The notes under the pieces: generated by a model
What the model was told of the DNA's origin: nothing
Databases searched by the model: none
Seen by the model: the letters and a program-made list of their open reading frames with translations, nothing else
Translations under genes and position numbers: made by a program
Origin: Harmothoe impar
Lineage: Eukaryota; Annelida; Polychaeta; Phyllodocida; Polynoidae
Direction: 5' to 3'
Assembly (NCBI GenBank): GCA_947462335.1
Contig: OX381714.1
Span: 51,567,800-51,631,799 of the forward strand
DNA length: 64,000 nucleotides
In this document: one piece after another, positions 57,901-64,000 of the stretch
How the letters are laid out: each line of letters starts with the position of its first letter
How positions within the stretch are numbered: position 1 is the stretch's first letter

Positions 57901-60427
57901 TGCTGCTGGTGCAGTCGGTATTGTATTCTCTTGGGCGTTAACACAATTTGGGACATTAGGGGAGAGGTGACTAGTAGTAGCAAGTTCCAATACTATGGGT
58001 GAGTGTACATCGGACAGGCAACCATCAAATACATCAACATAAAAATTTTCTATGTGGGTGAAAAGTGCTGGACTTGCCAGTGCATAGTCTACTGTGCTGA
58101 CTCCCTTGCAAGTTGGGTTGCTAGACATATCTATGTTGCCAACTCGACCATTGACAATAAGAATTCCAGCACTTGTGCAGAAGTCCAGCAGCTTTTTGCC
58201 ATTATTGTCAACTAAATGGTCCCTATTAGATCTGTCTAGAGGTATTTCAAACCCGTCGGTATATGGTTATCACATATATACAGCCTACTGCCACATCCTC
58301 CCAAAGTTCATGATAAAATTTATGTCTATGTTACTTAGCCACCTACCTTGATTCACTTTGATTACTCACTTTGAAACATGACCTTTGGGGCATTAAGGTT
58401 TGCGTCCATGAGGTTTTGGGCATTTGCCACAAATACGTCATCCTTGTCTTTCACAGAATTAAGCTGTATCCCAAAGGCGGTACTCGCAATCACATCCATA
58501 GTGAATCCTCCAACATACCTATAACAAATTTAGAGTAAAATAAGTTAAACATATCAAAAAGTTGTTGCCTCAGTACAAAGGTTAAAACTTACTATAGAAA
58601 TATGTGGACACTTTCTTTAACAGGGGGTCTGATTATGGCAACCATAGCACTGTAGTATAAATCTAAAAACTTGAATATATAAGCCGCACCCTGACCCTTT
58701 GTCCTGATCTTATAAGCTACACTGGCGATATGACTCGTGTACTATCCATGGCCTATACGTGAGGCTTGAAGGTAAGCCTTAACAATTAATTTAAAATCTT
58801 TTCTTTCTATTAAAGGAGGTGATAATTCTTTAACAACAGGCGACACTGTAATCTTGCACCCTATAATGTATAGTTTTATTCACTCAAATGTTTCTGTGCT
58901 TCTCCCACAATAGGCATCTGATGTCTTTGCCTACAGCAAAAATAAGAACAACAAATATGACACAGTAATTGGTTTAAAGGAGGTAAAATTACTCTTTAAC
59001 TTCGATGGGTTGCCCGAGTACAGCTTGCTCAAGGAGATATTCCCCGAGTGCCTTTGCACATCTGTCAATTTCACGGTTCATCTGAAATTAGAAGTTGAAT
59101 CACCTTTTATCAAACCAGTGTGGATTATTCAGGGAAAATATATTATCACATCAATATTCACCCTGCCCTTTTTTGGTTGAATACGTTGCACTCTAAGGCC
59201 TATTTTCCATTAGCCGATTTGGGGATGCTGTTGACACTAGATGGTCCAATCGGCAGTTAATCCTCAGGTAGCCTACAATCGGCACCCCAGTCAGCTATAA
59301 TCGGTGGTTGTAGTGGGTATACCGATAGATAGCACCCCCAAATCGGCTAATGGAGAATGGGCCTTAGAACACATTAGACTTTAAGAACAGAGTCATAGTA
59401 TGTGCTTTTGGGGACTATCTGTACAAGTGTTTTATAAAGATCATGAATTGTCTTAGCATTGAACCCCTCTCCTCCCATAAAAAAAATATAATAGAAAAAA
59501 AAATAGCAGGCTTTATTTATTTCTAAAGTAGGACATTTTAGGGGCCTCTGTAGTGGTCTATATGGTTGCTGACAGCATTACAAGAAGGCTCACCGCTTTC
59601 AGTTTGCCAGTGGAGAAGGTTGGACTCATTTCATTACGAGTGATTTTCCACCTTTCATCGTTCATGTTAAACAGCATCTTGGAACCAAGCCCGCCGGGGT
59701 CTGAGAATTGCTGAAGATTAAAGAGAGTCAGGATATGTATGTGAGCAATGATACAGTAATGATGATCGCCAGGGGTGTGTATCATCTTAAACATTTAAGG
59801 ACTGCATAGTGTTTTAAATTGGATTGCCCTCGTGATGCATGAATACAGCCCTTGGAAGTCTACTTGCGGTTGAAATAGCAGGATCTCTGTGAAGGGCACA
59901 AACCTTTGAAAGATTTATTCTTAAAAATAAAAGAAACTTTTTGTGAAAGACCTAAAATATTCTCTGAGAAGATTCTTTCAATTAAAGAACACATGCCATT
60001 AATTCGTAATGTATTTGAAGCTTTAGGAGATATGGAGATTGACTTAATACATTAATACTTTAAGGACAGCTTGATGCCTTGATGCATCATACCCTTGATC
60101 ATCATGATGCATGAATGCAGGCATGGCAAGTAATTCGCTAGTGCTGCATTCATACATCATGCCGACCCTACAGGGTTGAGAGAATGCCGAAGGGTCTGCA
60201 TGATACATCAATGCAGCACTGTGGAGTTACTCGCCAGGGCCGCATTGGTGCATCATGGCGAAAAATGTCTTTTTTTAGCAACACGTGACCTTTAACACTG
60301 TTTAAGGGTTAACATGTTCTTCCGACCTACCATGTGGTTTATGAAGTTGGTAGCCTCCTTGACGAGAACATCAGACAGAAATTGCTCGTCCCACACCACC
60401 AAAATGGGTCGGTCTCCTATGAATCCT
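48907..60427 (-). CDS. CYP3-clan cytochrome P450, spliced gene, 5' exon(s) missing
   Basis: Microsomal-type haem-thiolate monooxygenase; the substrate is not predictable. Eleven exons on the minus strand join in consistent phase: 60427-60331, 59710-59594, 59081-58993, 58518-58370, 53251-53118, 52780-52690, 51596-51436, 51223-51135, 50705-50568, 50181-50019, 48978-48907. They give 432 residues and TAG. P450s are about 500 long, so roughly 70 N-terminal residues (membrane anchor and proline hinge) are not found. Diagnostic motifs are SPTFSTGKLK (helix C region), FQAGYDTV (helix I oxygen-activating site), ETMR (helix K ExxR), DPERF (PERF) and FGAGPRMCIG (haem-binding loop with the Cys ligand). 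The SPTFxxGKLK and helix I context match the CYP3 clan. There are no frame breaks, so the gene is probably active. A LINE, a SINE and MITEs lie in its introns. Confidence 0.93.
49215..49426. mobile_element. 212-bp foldback/MITE in the P450 last intron
   Basis: The left arm GAGTCAAAAGGGAGTCCAGG (continuing TTGCCTC) is mirrored by the right arm ending CAGACTCCCTTTTGACTC, about 50 bp per arm. The interior repeats CCTAGG/CCTTAGG motifs. Confidence 0.75.
50019..50181 (-). CDS. P450 exon: haem-binding loop
   Basis: The acceptor is CTATGCAG and the donor GCG|GTAATT. It encodes FSSENKAKRNFYHYIPFGAG and PRMCIGNRLALQEMKMGIIH, with the thiolate cysteine in FGAGPRMCIG. Reading past the donor would end early at a TAA. 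The downstream exon at 48,978 restores the normal C-terminus in phase. Confidence 0.93.
50568..50705 (-). CDS. P450 exon: beta region to PERF
   Basis: The acceptor is TGTTTCAG and the donor AG|GTGAGA. It encodes TSRIAQRDMTIRGVFVKKGM through RHPDRWPDPERFDPE, containing the PERF motif. Confidence 0.94.
51135..51223 (-). CDS. P450 exon: helix K (ExxR)
   Basis: The acceptor is TTTTCAG and the donor AC|GTAAGT. It encodes NNVPYSVLQELPYLEKCISE and TMRLYPIAL with the invariant Glu and Arg of ExxR. Confidence 0.94.
51436..51596 (-). CDS. P450 exon: helix I
   Basis: The acceptor is TTCATCAAG and the donor GTG|GTAAAT. It encodes LTTDEIVANAVNFFQAGYDT, VANGLSFLMYSLATNPDIQT and RLIEEIDSVVKDV. The AGYDT motif is the oxygen-activation site, with Val after the Thr. 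Confidence 0.94.
51792..51846. repeat. G+C-rich hairpin upstream of the SINE
   Basis: Outer GCGGGCA / TGCCCGC and inner GCTCGGG / CCCGAGC arms nest. It may be the 5' head of the SINE or independent. Confidence 0.5.
51886..52030 (+). mobile_element. tRNA-derived SINE in a P450 intron
   Basis: Bases 51,886-51,957 fold like a tRNA, with a 7-bp acceptor stem containing wobbles. The A box TGGTGTAGCGG (51,893-51,903) and B box GGTTCGATTCC (51,936-51,946) match the RNA polymerase III consensus. The anticodon loop is abnormal (AACTCCG, no U33), so this is a SINE head rather than a working tRNA gene. The tail ends AATCAAATTGAATTGAA, like the 3' tail of the LINE at 54,660. Confidence 0.75.
52417..52680. 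mobile_element. 264-bp MITE with CTGGGTGCTGTTTCTCCACA ends in a P450 intron
   Basis: TIRs of about 24 bp (CTGGGTGCTGTTTCTCCACA; inverse TGTGGAGAAACAGCACCCAG) are perfect apart from one inner base. The interior holds repeated TTTGCGGA(C/T)(A/C)TCC motifs. The element ends 9 bp from the exon at 52,690, just beyond its splice donor. No convincing target duplication was found. Confidence 0.8.
52690..52780 (-). CDS. P450 exon: helix G-H region
   Basis: The acceptor is CTTTCAG and the donor AAAG|GTAGGT. It encodes SRTDFLQIMVNGQKGRGGDD and REDKTSTPRK. xRxDFLQxM is typical of CYP3-clan enzymes just before helix I. Confidence 0.92.
53118..53251 (-). CDS. P450 exon: helices F-G region
   Basis: The acceptor is GTTTTTTAG and the donor CAG|GTGAGT. 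It encodes YSPWLTSILQKLGFSFEPFS and KEALAFFANITKQAIEIRKS, then DDDQ. Phases agree on both sides. Confidence 0.92.
55159..57000 (-). pseudogene. LINE reverse transcriptase, C-terminal part of the broken ORF
   Basis: Open for 613 codons, in the same frame as the upstream part but separated from it by a TGA. RT motifs by residue: QAGFRHGYST about 21-30, FVDYQKAFG 55-63 (the usual second Asp is Gly), GVRQGENLSP about 113-122, and YADD 162-165 with the catalytic aspartates. A C-terminal CxxC...H...C motif (KCTSCDQ ... FHYLFVC) is typical of several non-LTR clades. With the nonsense codon and 5' truncation this copy cannot be autonomous. Confidence 0.9.
57019..58128 (-). pseudogene. LINE endonuclease C-terminus and RT N-terminus, ends at a premature TGA
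   Basis: Open for 369 codons and clearly continuing upstream in frame to about 58,248. STVDYALASPALF and SDVHSP are the end of the APE endonuclease fold. IPEHWSIGVIVPIYKRKGD and NYRGITLLS are RT motif 0/1. The TGA at 57,019-57,021 sits where RTs normally continue, and the frame resumes right after it, so this is a single nonsense mutation rather than a natural stop. Confidence 0.9.
58370..58518 (-). CDS. P450 exon: helix E region
   Basis: The acceptor is TTGTTATAG and the donor CAAA|GTGAGT. It encodes YVGGFTMDVIASTAFGIQLN and more. The F(T)MDVIxSTxFG motif is a CYP3-clan hallmark. The LINE's 5' end lies within about 110 bp of this donor. Confidence 0.93.
58993..59081 (-). CDS. P450 exon: helix D region
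   Basis: The acceptor is CTAATTTCAG and the donor GA|GTAATT. It encodes MNREIDRCAKALGEYLLEQA and VLGQPIEVK. The initial ATG here is internal to the protein. Confidence 0.9.
59196..59364. mobile_element. 169-bp MITE with TA target duplication in a P450 intron
   Basis: The left arm AGGCCTATTTTCCATTAGCC (continuing GATTTGGGG) is mirrored by the right arm ending GGCTAATGGAGAATGGGCCT. TA flanks both ends. The interior repeats AATCGGC/GCCGATT. It is Tc1/mariner-type by its duplication. Confidence 0.8.
59594..59710 (-). CDS. P450 exon: helix C region
   Basis: The acceptor is AATCTTCAG and the donor GCG|GTGAGC. It is 39 codons encoding QFSDPGGLGSKMLFNMNDER and WKITRNEMSPTFSTGKLKA. WKxxRxxxSPTFxxGKLK matches the CYP3 clan (helix C Trp and Arg). 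Confidence 0.95.
59786..59870. mobile_element. Fragment of TTAA-type MITE in a P450 intron
   Basis: It has the terminus AAACATTTAAGGACTGCATAGTG and the module GATGCATGAATACAGCCC only. Confidence 0.45.
60052..60312. mobile_element. TTAA-type MITE copy in a P450 intron, TTAA on both sides
   Basis: TTAA at 60,052-60,055 is followed by TACTTTAAGGACAGC. The right end is TTTAAGGG followed by TTAA at 60,309-60,312. Two internal palindromic modules are seen around GCAAGTAATTCGC and GAGTTACTCGCC. Confidence 0.7.
60331..60427 (-). CDS. P450 first recognised exon (helix A-B region)
   Basis: The acceptor is ACTTCACAG and the donor ATG|GTAGGT. One base plus 32 codons encode GFIGDRPILVVWDEQFLSDV and LVKEATNFINHM. 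It begins mid-codon, so at least one upstream exon exists. None was found between here and 61,500. Confidence 0.85.
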
Positions 60428-60940
60428 CTGTGAAGTCAAGTTACCAGTTAGACAACTAAGGTTAGGCCACTCAAAAAAAAGGTTTCTCATCACCAAAAAC
60501 AGAAAAATATGATGAGGGAGGCTTTTTCTTCTTTTTTTTACTCACACTAGCAAAAGACTTATGGAATAATATATCCTTTTTAAGACAAAGATTCAAATTC
60601 CAGTAGTTAAGAATTCATTGATCGTTAAAAGTGGGGAAAATGCAAAATTCTATTCCACTGAATTGCTGGCAAAATTAGCTTTAATTTGATACCAAAAGAA
60701 GCGTTTTCCTCAAAACCTATTATGCACTCAGTGATGAGAAACTATTTTATTATTTAAGTGGCCTTATTGACAGTTTTATTAGGGTAAAAGTTAATGAATA
60801 AAAAATTAGCATGAAGTAGGAATTTCCTTTCTAACATGAAAATATCATATTCAGTGTGGAGCCAGTTAGGCAGATGTTTAACATTAGTAGTATAGTATGT
60901 ATCGGAACGGGACTATAGTTAAGTACTGTTTATTACTCAA
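60428..60940. other. A+T-rich stretch upstream of the first recognised P450 exon
   Basis: No P450 N-terminal exon (signal anchor, PGPxP hinge) is visible on the minus strand, and no other gene was recognised. Confidence 0.4.
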
Positions 60941-60947
60941 TCGACAT

Positions 60948-61290
60948 GCAGCCAATCAGAGGCCTCCATTTGGTCACGTGACCGGAAGTGACCTACTTAG
61001 GGGATTAGTGGTGCATTCTGGGTAACCCTGCAGCCAATCAGAGGCCGCCATTTGGTCACGTGACCGGAAGTGACCTACTTAGGGGATTAGTGGTGCATTC
61101 TGGGTAACCTACTGACCTACTTAGGGGACCGGAAGTGACGTCATATGACCTAATTTAGGATCACGTGACCGGAAGTGACCTGATGAGTCACGTGAGCGGA
61201 AGTGACGTCACATGACCTAATGGCCGACCGGAAGTGAGTGACCTCATTGAGGATCACGTGACCGGAAGTGACTTGATTGATCACGTGAGC
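60948..61290. repeat. Tandem duplication and motif-dense repeat block
   Basis: An 82-bp unit at 60,948-61,029 (GCAGCCAATCAGAGGCC ... GCATTCTGGGTAAC) is repeated at 61,030-61,110. Shorter CACGTGACCGGAAGTGAC modules then continue to about 61,290. It holds about eight CCGGAAGTG (ETS) sites or close GCGGAAG variants, two GGTCACGTGACC E-box palindromes, two CCAATCAG boxes and TGACGTCA-like sites. It lies between the P450 and the PolB ORF and could be an element end or a regulatory repeat. Confidence 0.7.
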
Positions 61291-61514
61291 GGAAGAAGAA
61301 GTTTTTTGTTTAGGAAGTGAGGGTCTTTAGGAAGACTGGACGCGACGTCGTCACATGAGTGACGCTTTAAGAGACTGCGCGACTTACTAGTAAAAGAAGA
61401 CGTATGAAAATAAAAACACAACAATATTTTATTTTATTTTTTTTATTTCTTTTTTTTTCAATCTTGATAAACACTCTATTTTTGAAAAGATGCACACGCT
61501 TATTTTTTTTTTTT

Positions 61515-64000
61515 TCATATCTCTAAAGGACTCGTTGTCACACCGTCAGAATGCACGCGACGCTTATAATACAAGTAGCGCACGCCGTCTTTCTCTATGG
61601 TGTAGGTGACCATTTTGTTTCGCACCACTTTGAAGTTTCTATTTACAGCAATGAGAGTTTTTCGTTGGCGAAGAACATCCAAGAAGTCGTCTGGTTCCTG
61701 AGGGTTTTGTTTCTTCTGTACGCCTTTTGCACTCCATTTTTTGGATTTTCTTTCACCGGTGTCGCTGACTCGATCGTAGCAAATGTAAGTCTTAGGGTTG
61801 AGACTTAGGATCCCGTCACCTTCCCACTCCGCTTTCATAAGCCCCGAAGTTCTCAGATCGTGAAGGTACCGTCTCTCACAACATCCGCCGGGCGGCGGAC
61901 ACCATTCTCGCACTCTTTCCGTTTTTGTCTTCACGAAAAGCTCTAAGTGATCGTCGCACACCGCTGTCGGAAGCCACTTTCGTTTCTCTCTGAAGTACGT
62001 CTCTCTCAGGCGAGGTTTGACTAGGTCATCCAACGTGTCACCGCTGAGAGCCATGTAAAGACTGTCGGTGTCCATTTGACAAAGGGCATAATCGCGCCGA
62101 TCGACGAATCTATCCAAGAAGTCGTATGTGAACTCTAACATTTTCAACTTCGCGTACTGGTATACCATGAACCCTATTTGAATAGGGAGGTTGTTGTTGA
62201 CTGTTTTCGGTTGTAGTTCGACTTCAAACAGATCGGAACTCAACTCGGACGCCTTTTTGAAGCGCCACGAATTGGCCAATAGTTCGAACTTCCGACTGTC
62301 AGTGTATCTCACCGCCGTGTGTTTTTCTTTGTTGCAGATTGTTTTACCGTACGTAGCGTTTCCCATTAACTTGTAACAGTCTGACAGAATTTTCTCGTTC
62401 TCGTTCACGTTGCCACGTCTTCGCGCCGCCGTTACTTCGTCCGCGAAACCGGCAAAGGAGCGTTTAGGTAGGTATTCTACCACCAGCTGCACTTTGGTGA
62501 CTATCAAACCGTGCTCTAAATACCACTTGAGAAGCGGCGTTCCCAAGAGAATATTTTTTCCGTGGTAACTCCCTATCAGACATCTCTGAGGCGTGTTCAA
62601 CAGCTTTTCTTCCTGCGCAAAGTCTGACATGTGAGGTCCTATGTCCGATTTTGAAACGGTCGCGTTCTTGAAAACGGGGGTCATTTCTTCGAAGTAGTCT
62701 CGTAGGTGAGGCGGCGTAGTGATGTCCACTTGAACTAAACCGAACATTTTCTCCTCTTTCACAGCGGAAAGGATGTCGCTCTCGCTCATCGCGTTTCGAG
62801 ACACTTTCAAAGCGTCAACCTTCCAGCGTTGTTGGGAGGCCTTGACCCGCTCATCTCGACGCTTCATCTCTCGCCATTCGCACTCCCACACGACGACCAG
62901 CTTGTGACCTAGCGCTTTCAAGTAAGCGCTTACTCTGGTCGTTCTGTCGCGTCTCTCCTCTCTCAGTGAAGCGCACTGATATCGGTGCGACGGTATGCAC
63001 TCGTGAGCGTGGAACCAACACCCGTGAAACTGGAAAACCGTATTAGAGGCCGCGTGAAACCCGTCCACGCGAATTCTCCGACAGCCTACAACCATCTCGC
63101 CGCCGTTCAAAGCGTGGCGCAGTTTCACGTCGCGGTCGTGCTCTACGAAGCGTAACCACTCCAAATCGCTGTGAGAGTTTCTTTGCCTAATTTCGGGCTT
63201 GAACTCGGTCTCGGGCCGTCTCACCGCGTAATAGCCCGTGCAGTGCACTTCGCTCATGCAGCGCAAGTACAGAGAGTTAGCGTCTAGTCCTAGGATGTGT
63301 TGGCACGGTCTCGCTTCTTCGCCGTACTTGTGCTCCCTTATCCGCGTGGTGCCCTTCTCGTGAAATCTATGGAAGATGATGGAAGGACCGCCGACTAGAT
63401 TTTCTTTGATCAGAGCGTGGAGGACGGCATCGAACTGGGGGAACGTTGTGAACGCGTCTTCTAGGTTTTGGAAGAGGAACCGTAAAGTCAAACCGGCGAG
63501 AGAAACTCCGTCTTTCAACATGTCAATGCCGCGATCTTGGAAAAATTTAGCGTGATTTTTCAGAGCTTCTATGAAAGGTTTGACGTCTTTGTTGTTGTAG
63601 TGGATCAAGTAGTCTTCCATAGTTTGCATCTTCTCGTCGGACCAAACTTTCTGACATGCGGCGTAGTCGGATTCGGACATTTTGACGCCCGTCAGCTCGC
63701 TGTCGAAAGCCGATCTCGGTGGCAGCGTTCTGTTTGCCAGTTTCCTGGTAGACGTCATCCATTCGTAAGGAAAGTGACCTTTCTCTTCGTTCCTGGTGAA
63801 AGCTCGCAAATAGGTCGCGTAGTTGTAACCGGGTGCCAAATAGTTGACTACGTCCAAGAAAACCGTGTGCTGTGTGTAAACCGCCAAGTATTGATTGCTT
63901 CTCTTTATGACGCTGCATTCTTGGTTTCTTCGGTCTCCGAAGGCGAAGAACGAGTGAAGGCGTATTTTGATCAGGTTCAAGTCGTAACGCCCCGAGTTGA
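61515..64000 (-). CDS. Protein-primed family B DNA polymerase with Vsr-like insert, partial at window edge
   Basis: DNA polymerase type B of the organellar/viral class, as used by Polintons/Mavericks and related viruses. The frame is open to the window edge, so the start lies outside. From the edge, codons give NSGRYDLNLI, an Exo II-like motif. Numbering from the codon at 63,980-63,978: FLDVVNYLAP 41-50 and DYLIHYNNKDV 123-133 (Exo III), motif A DANSLY 233-238, motif B KLMGNATYG 537-545, motif C DTDS 637-640, and KTY 730-732. Between A and B (about 296-370) is a Vsr-type endonuclease-like module: D306, HGC 319-321, H324, H326, C328 and WEC 365-367. There are no stops in 821+ codons, and CpG is much richer than in the flanks, suggesting recent arrival or selection. 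It ends TGA at 61,515, followed by T-rich DNA. Confidence 0.92.
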   Translation of the reverse strand, partial: NSGRYDLNLIKIRLHSFFAFGDRRNQECSVIKRSNQYLAVYTQHTVFLDVVNYLAPGYNYATYLRAFTRNEEKGHFPYEWMTSTRKLANRTLPPRSAFDSELTGVKMSESDYAACQKVWSDEKMQTMEDYLIHYNNKDVKPFIEALKNHAKFFQDRGIDMLKDGVSLAGLTLRFLFQNLEDAFTTFPQFDAVLHALIKENLVGGPSIIFHRFHEKGTTRIREHKYGEEARPCQHILGLDANSLYLRCMSEVHCTGYYAVRRPETEFKPEIRQRNSHSDLEWLRFVEHDRDVKLRHALNGGEMVVGCRRIRVDGFHAASNTVFQFHGCWFHAHECIPSHRYQCASLREERRDRTTRVSAYLKALGHKLVVVWECEWREMKRRDERVKASQQRWKVDALKVSRNAMSESDILSAVKEEKMFGLVQVDITTPPHLRDYFEEMTPVFKNATVSKSDIGPHMSDFAQEEKLLNTPQRCLIGSYHGKNILLGTPLLKWYLEHGLIVTKVQLVVEYLPKRSFAGFADEVTAARRRGNVNENEKILSDCYKLMGNATYGKTICNKEKHTAVRYTDSRKFELLANSWRFKKASELSSDLFEVELQPKTVNNNLPIQIGFMVYQYAKLKMLEFTYDFLDRFVDRRDYALCQMDTDSLYMALSGDTLDDLVKPRLRETYFREKRKWLPTAVCDDHLELFVKTKTERVREWCPPPGGCCERRYLHDLRTSGLMKAEWEGDGILSLNPKTYICYDRVSDTGERKSKKWSAKGVQKKQNPQEPDDFLDVLRQRKTLIAVNRNFKVVRNKMVTYTIEKDGVRYLYYKRRVHSDGVTTSPLEI

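Larger units (their letters stand above)
54658..58330 (-). mobile_element. 5'-truncated APE-type LINE in a P450 intron
   Basis: The orientation matches the P450. From its 5' side: end of the AP-endonuclease domain, reverse transcriptase, a C-terminal Cys-His motif, a 3' UTR, then AATAAAATTGAATTG and an (ATTGA)n tail at 54,660-54,694. The first half of the endonuclease is missing. The 5' boundary is blurred (about 58,260-58,360) because reading frames are broken there. The clade is not assigned. Confidence 0.88.

Noticed and set aside
63547..63918. Second minus-strand open frame inside the PolB gene
   Set aside because: It overlaps the polymerase frame entirely and has an arginine/glutamine-rich, shadow-like composition.

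Overview
This is animal nuclear DNA. It carries two spliced genes with GT-AG introns, is about 60% A+T outside exons, and is crowded with short non-autonomous transposons. Family content (group I PAK, a CYP3-clan P450, an APE-type LINE, a tRNA-derived SINE, a protein-primed PolB) fits an invertebrate. A marine deuterostome such as a lancelet or hemichordate is plausible, but nothing here proves the species.

Layout. (1) 1-31.9 kb: no gene could be supported. It is filled with TIR/foldback elements, above all a family ending TTAA|CCCTTTAAGG...CCTTAAAGGG|TTAA with internal hairpins. It also holds other TIR elements, a 44-bp minisatellite at 27.66-28.2 kb, many poly-G/poly-C tracts and one promoter-like CpG-rich patch at 13.5-13.87 kb. 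(2) 31,995-40,395 (+): eleven exons of a group I p21-activated kinase, complete from before the CRIB domain to the stop codon (512 residues). Only the first coding exon, about 30 residues, is missing. Its introns carry a 29-bp minisatellite of about 16 units and several MITEs. (3) 40.4-48.9 kb: PAK 3' UTR with a cluster of six TGACGTCA palindromes, then A+T-rich intergenic DNA with a few TIR elements. (4) 60,427-48,907 (-): eleven exons of a CYP3-clan cytochrome P450, complete from about residue 70 of a normal P450 to the stop. Its introns are loaded with a tRNA-derived SINE, several MITEs and a 5'-truncated LINE that has a premature TGA. (5) 60.9-61.3 kb: a repetitive block dense in CCAAT, GGTCACGTGACC and CCGGAAGTG motifs. 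(6) 61,515-64,000 (-): an intact, CpG-rich, protein-primed family B DNA polymerase ORF running off the window edge. It has a Vsr-type endonuclease-like module inserted between polymerase motifs A and B.

Relations. PAK and the P450 converge (+ then -) with about 8.5 kb between their stop codons, and no functional link between them is visible. The mobile elements are the main story. The LINE and the SINE share an AATTGAATTGA-type 3' tail, suggesting that this LINE class mobilises the SINE. The TTAA-flanked family has reached introns of both genes. The PolB ORF belongs to a self-replicating (Polinton/Maverick-like or viral) element whose other genes would lie beyond the right edge, and it may separate the P450 from its missing 5' exon(s).
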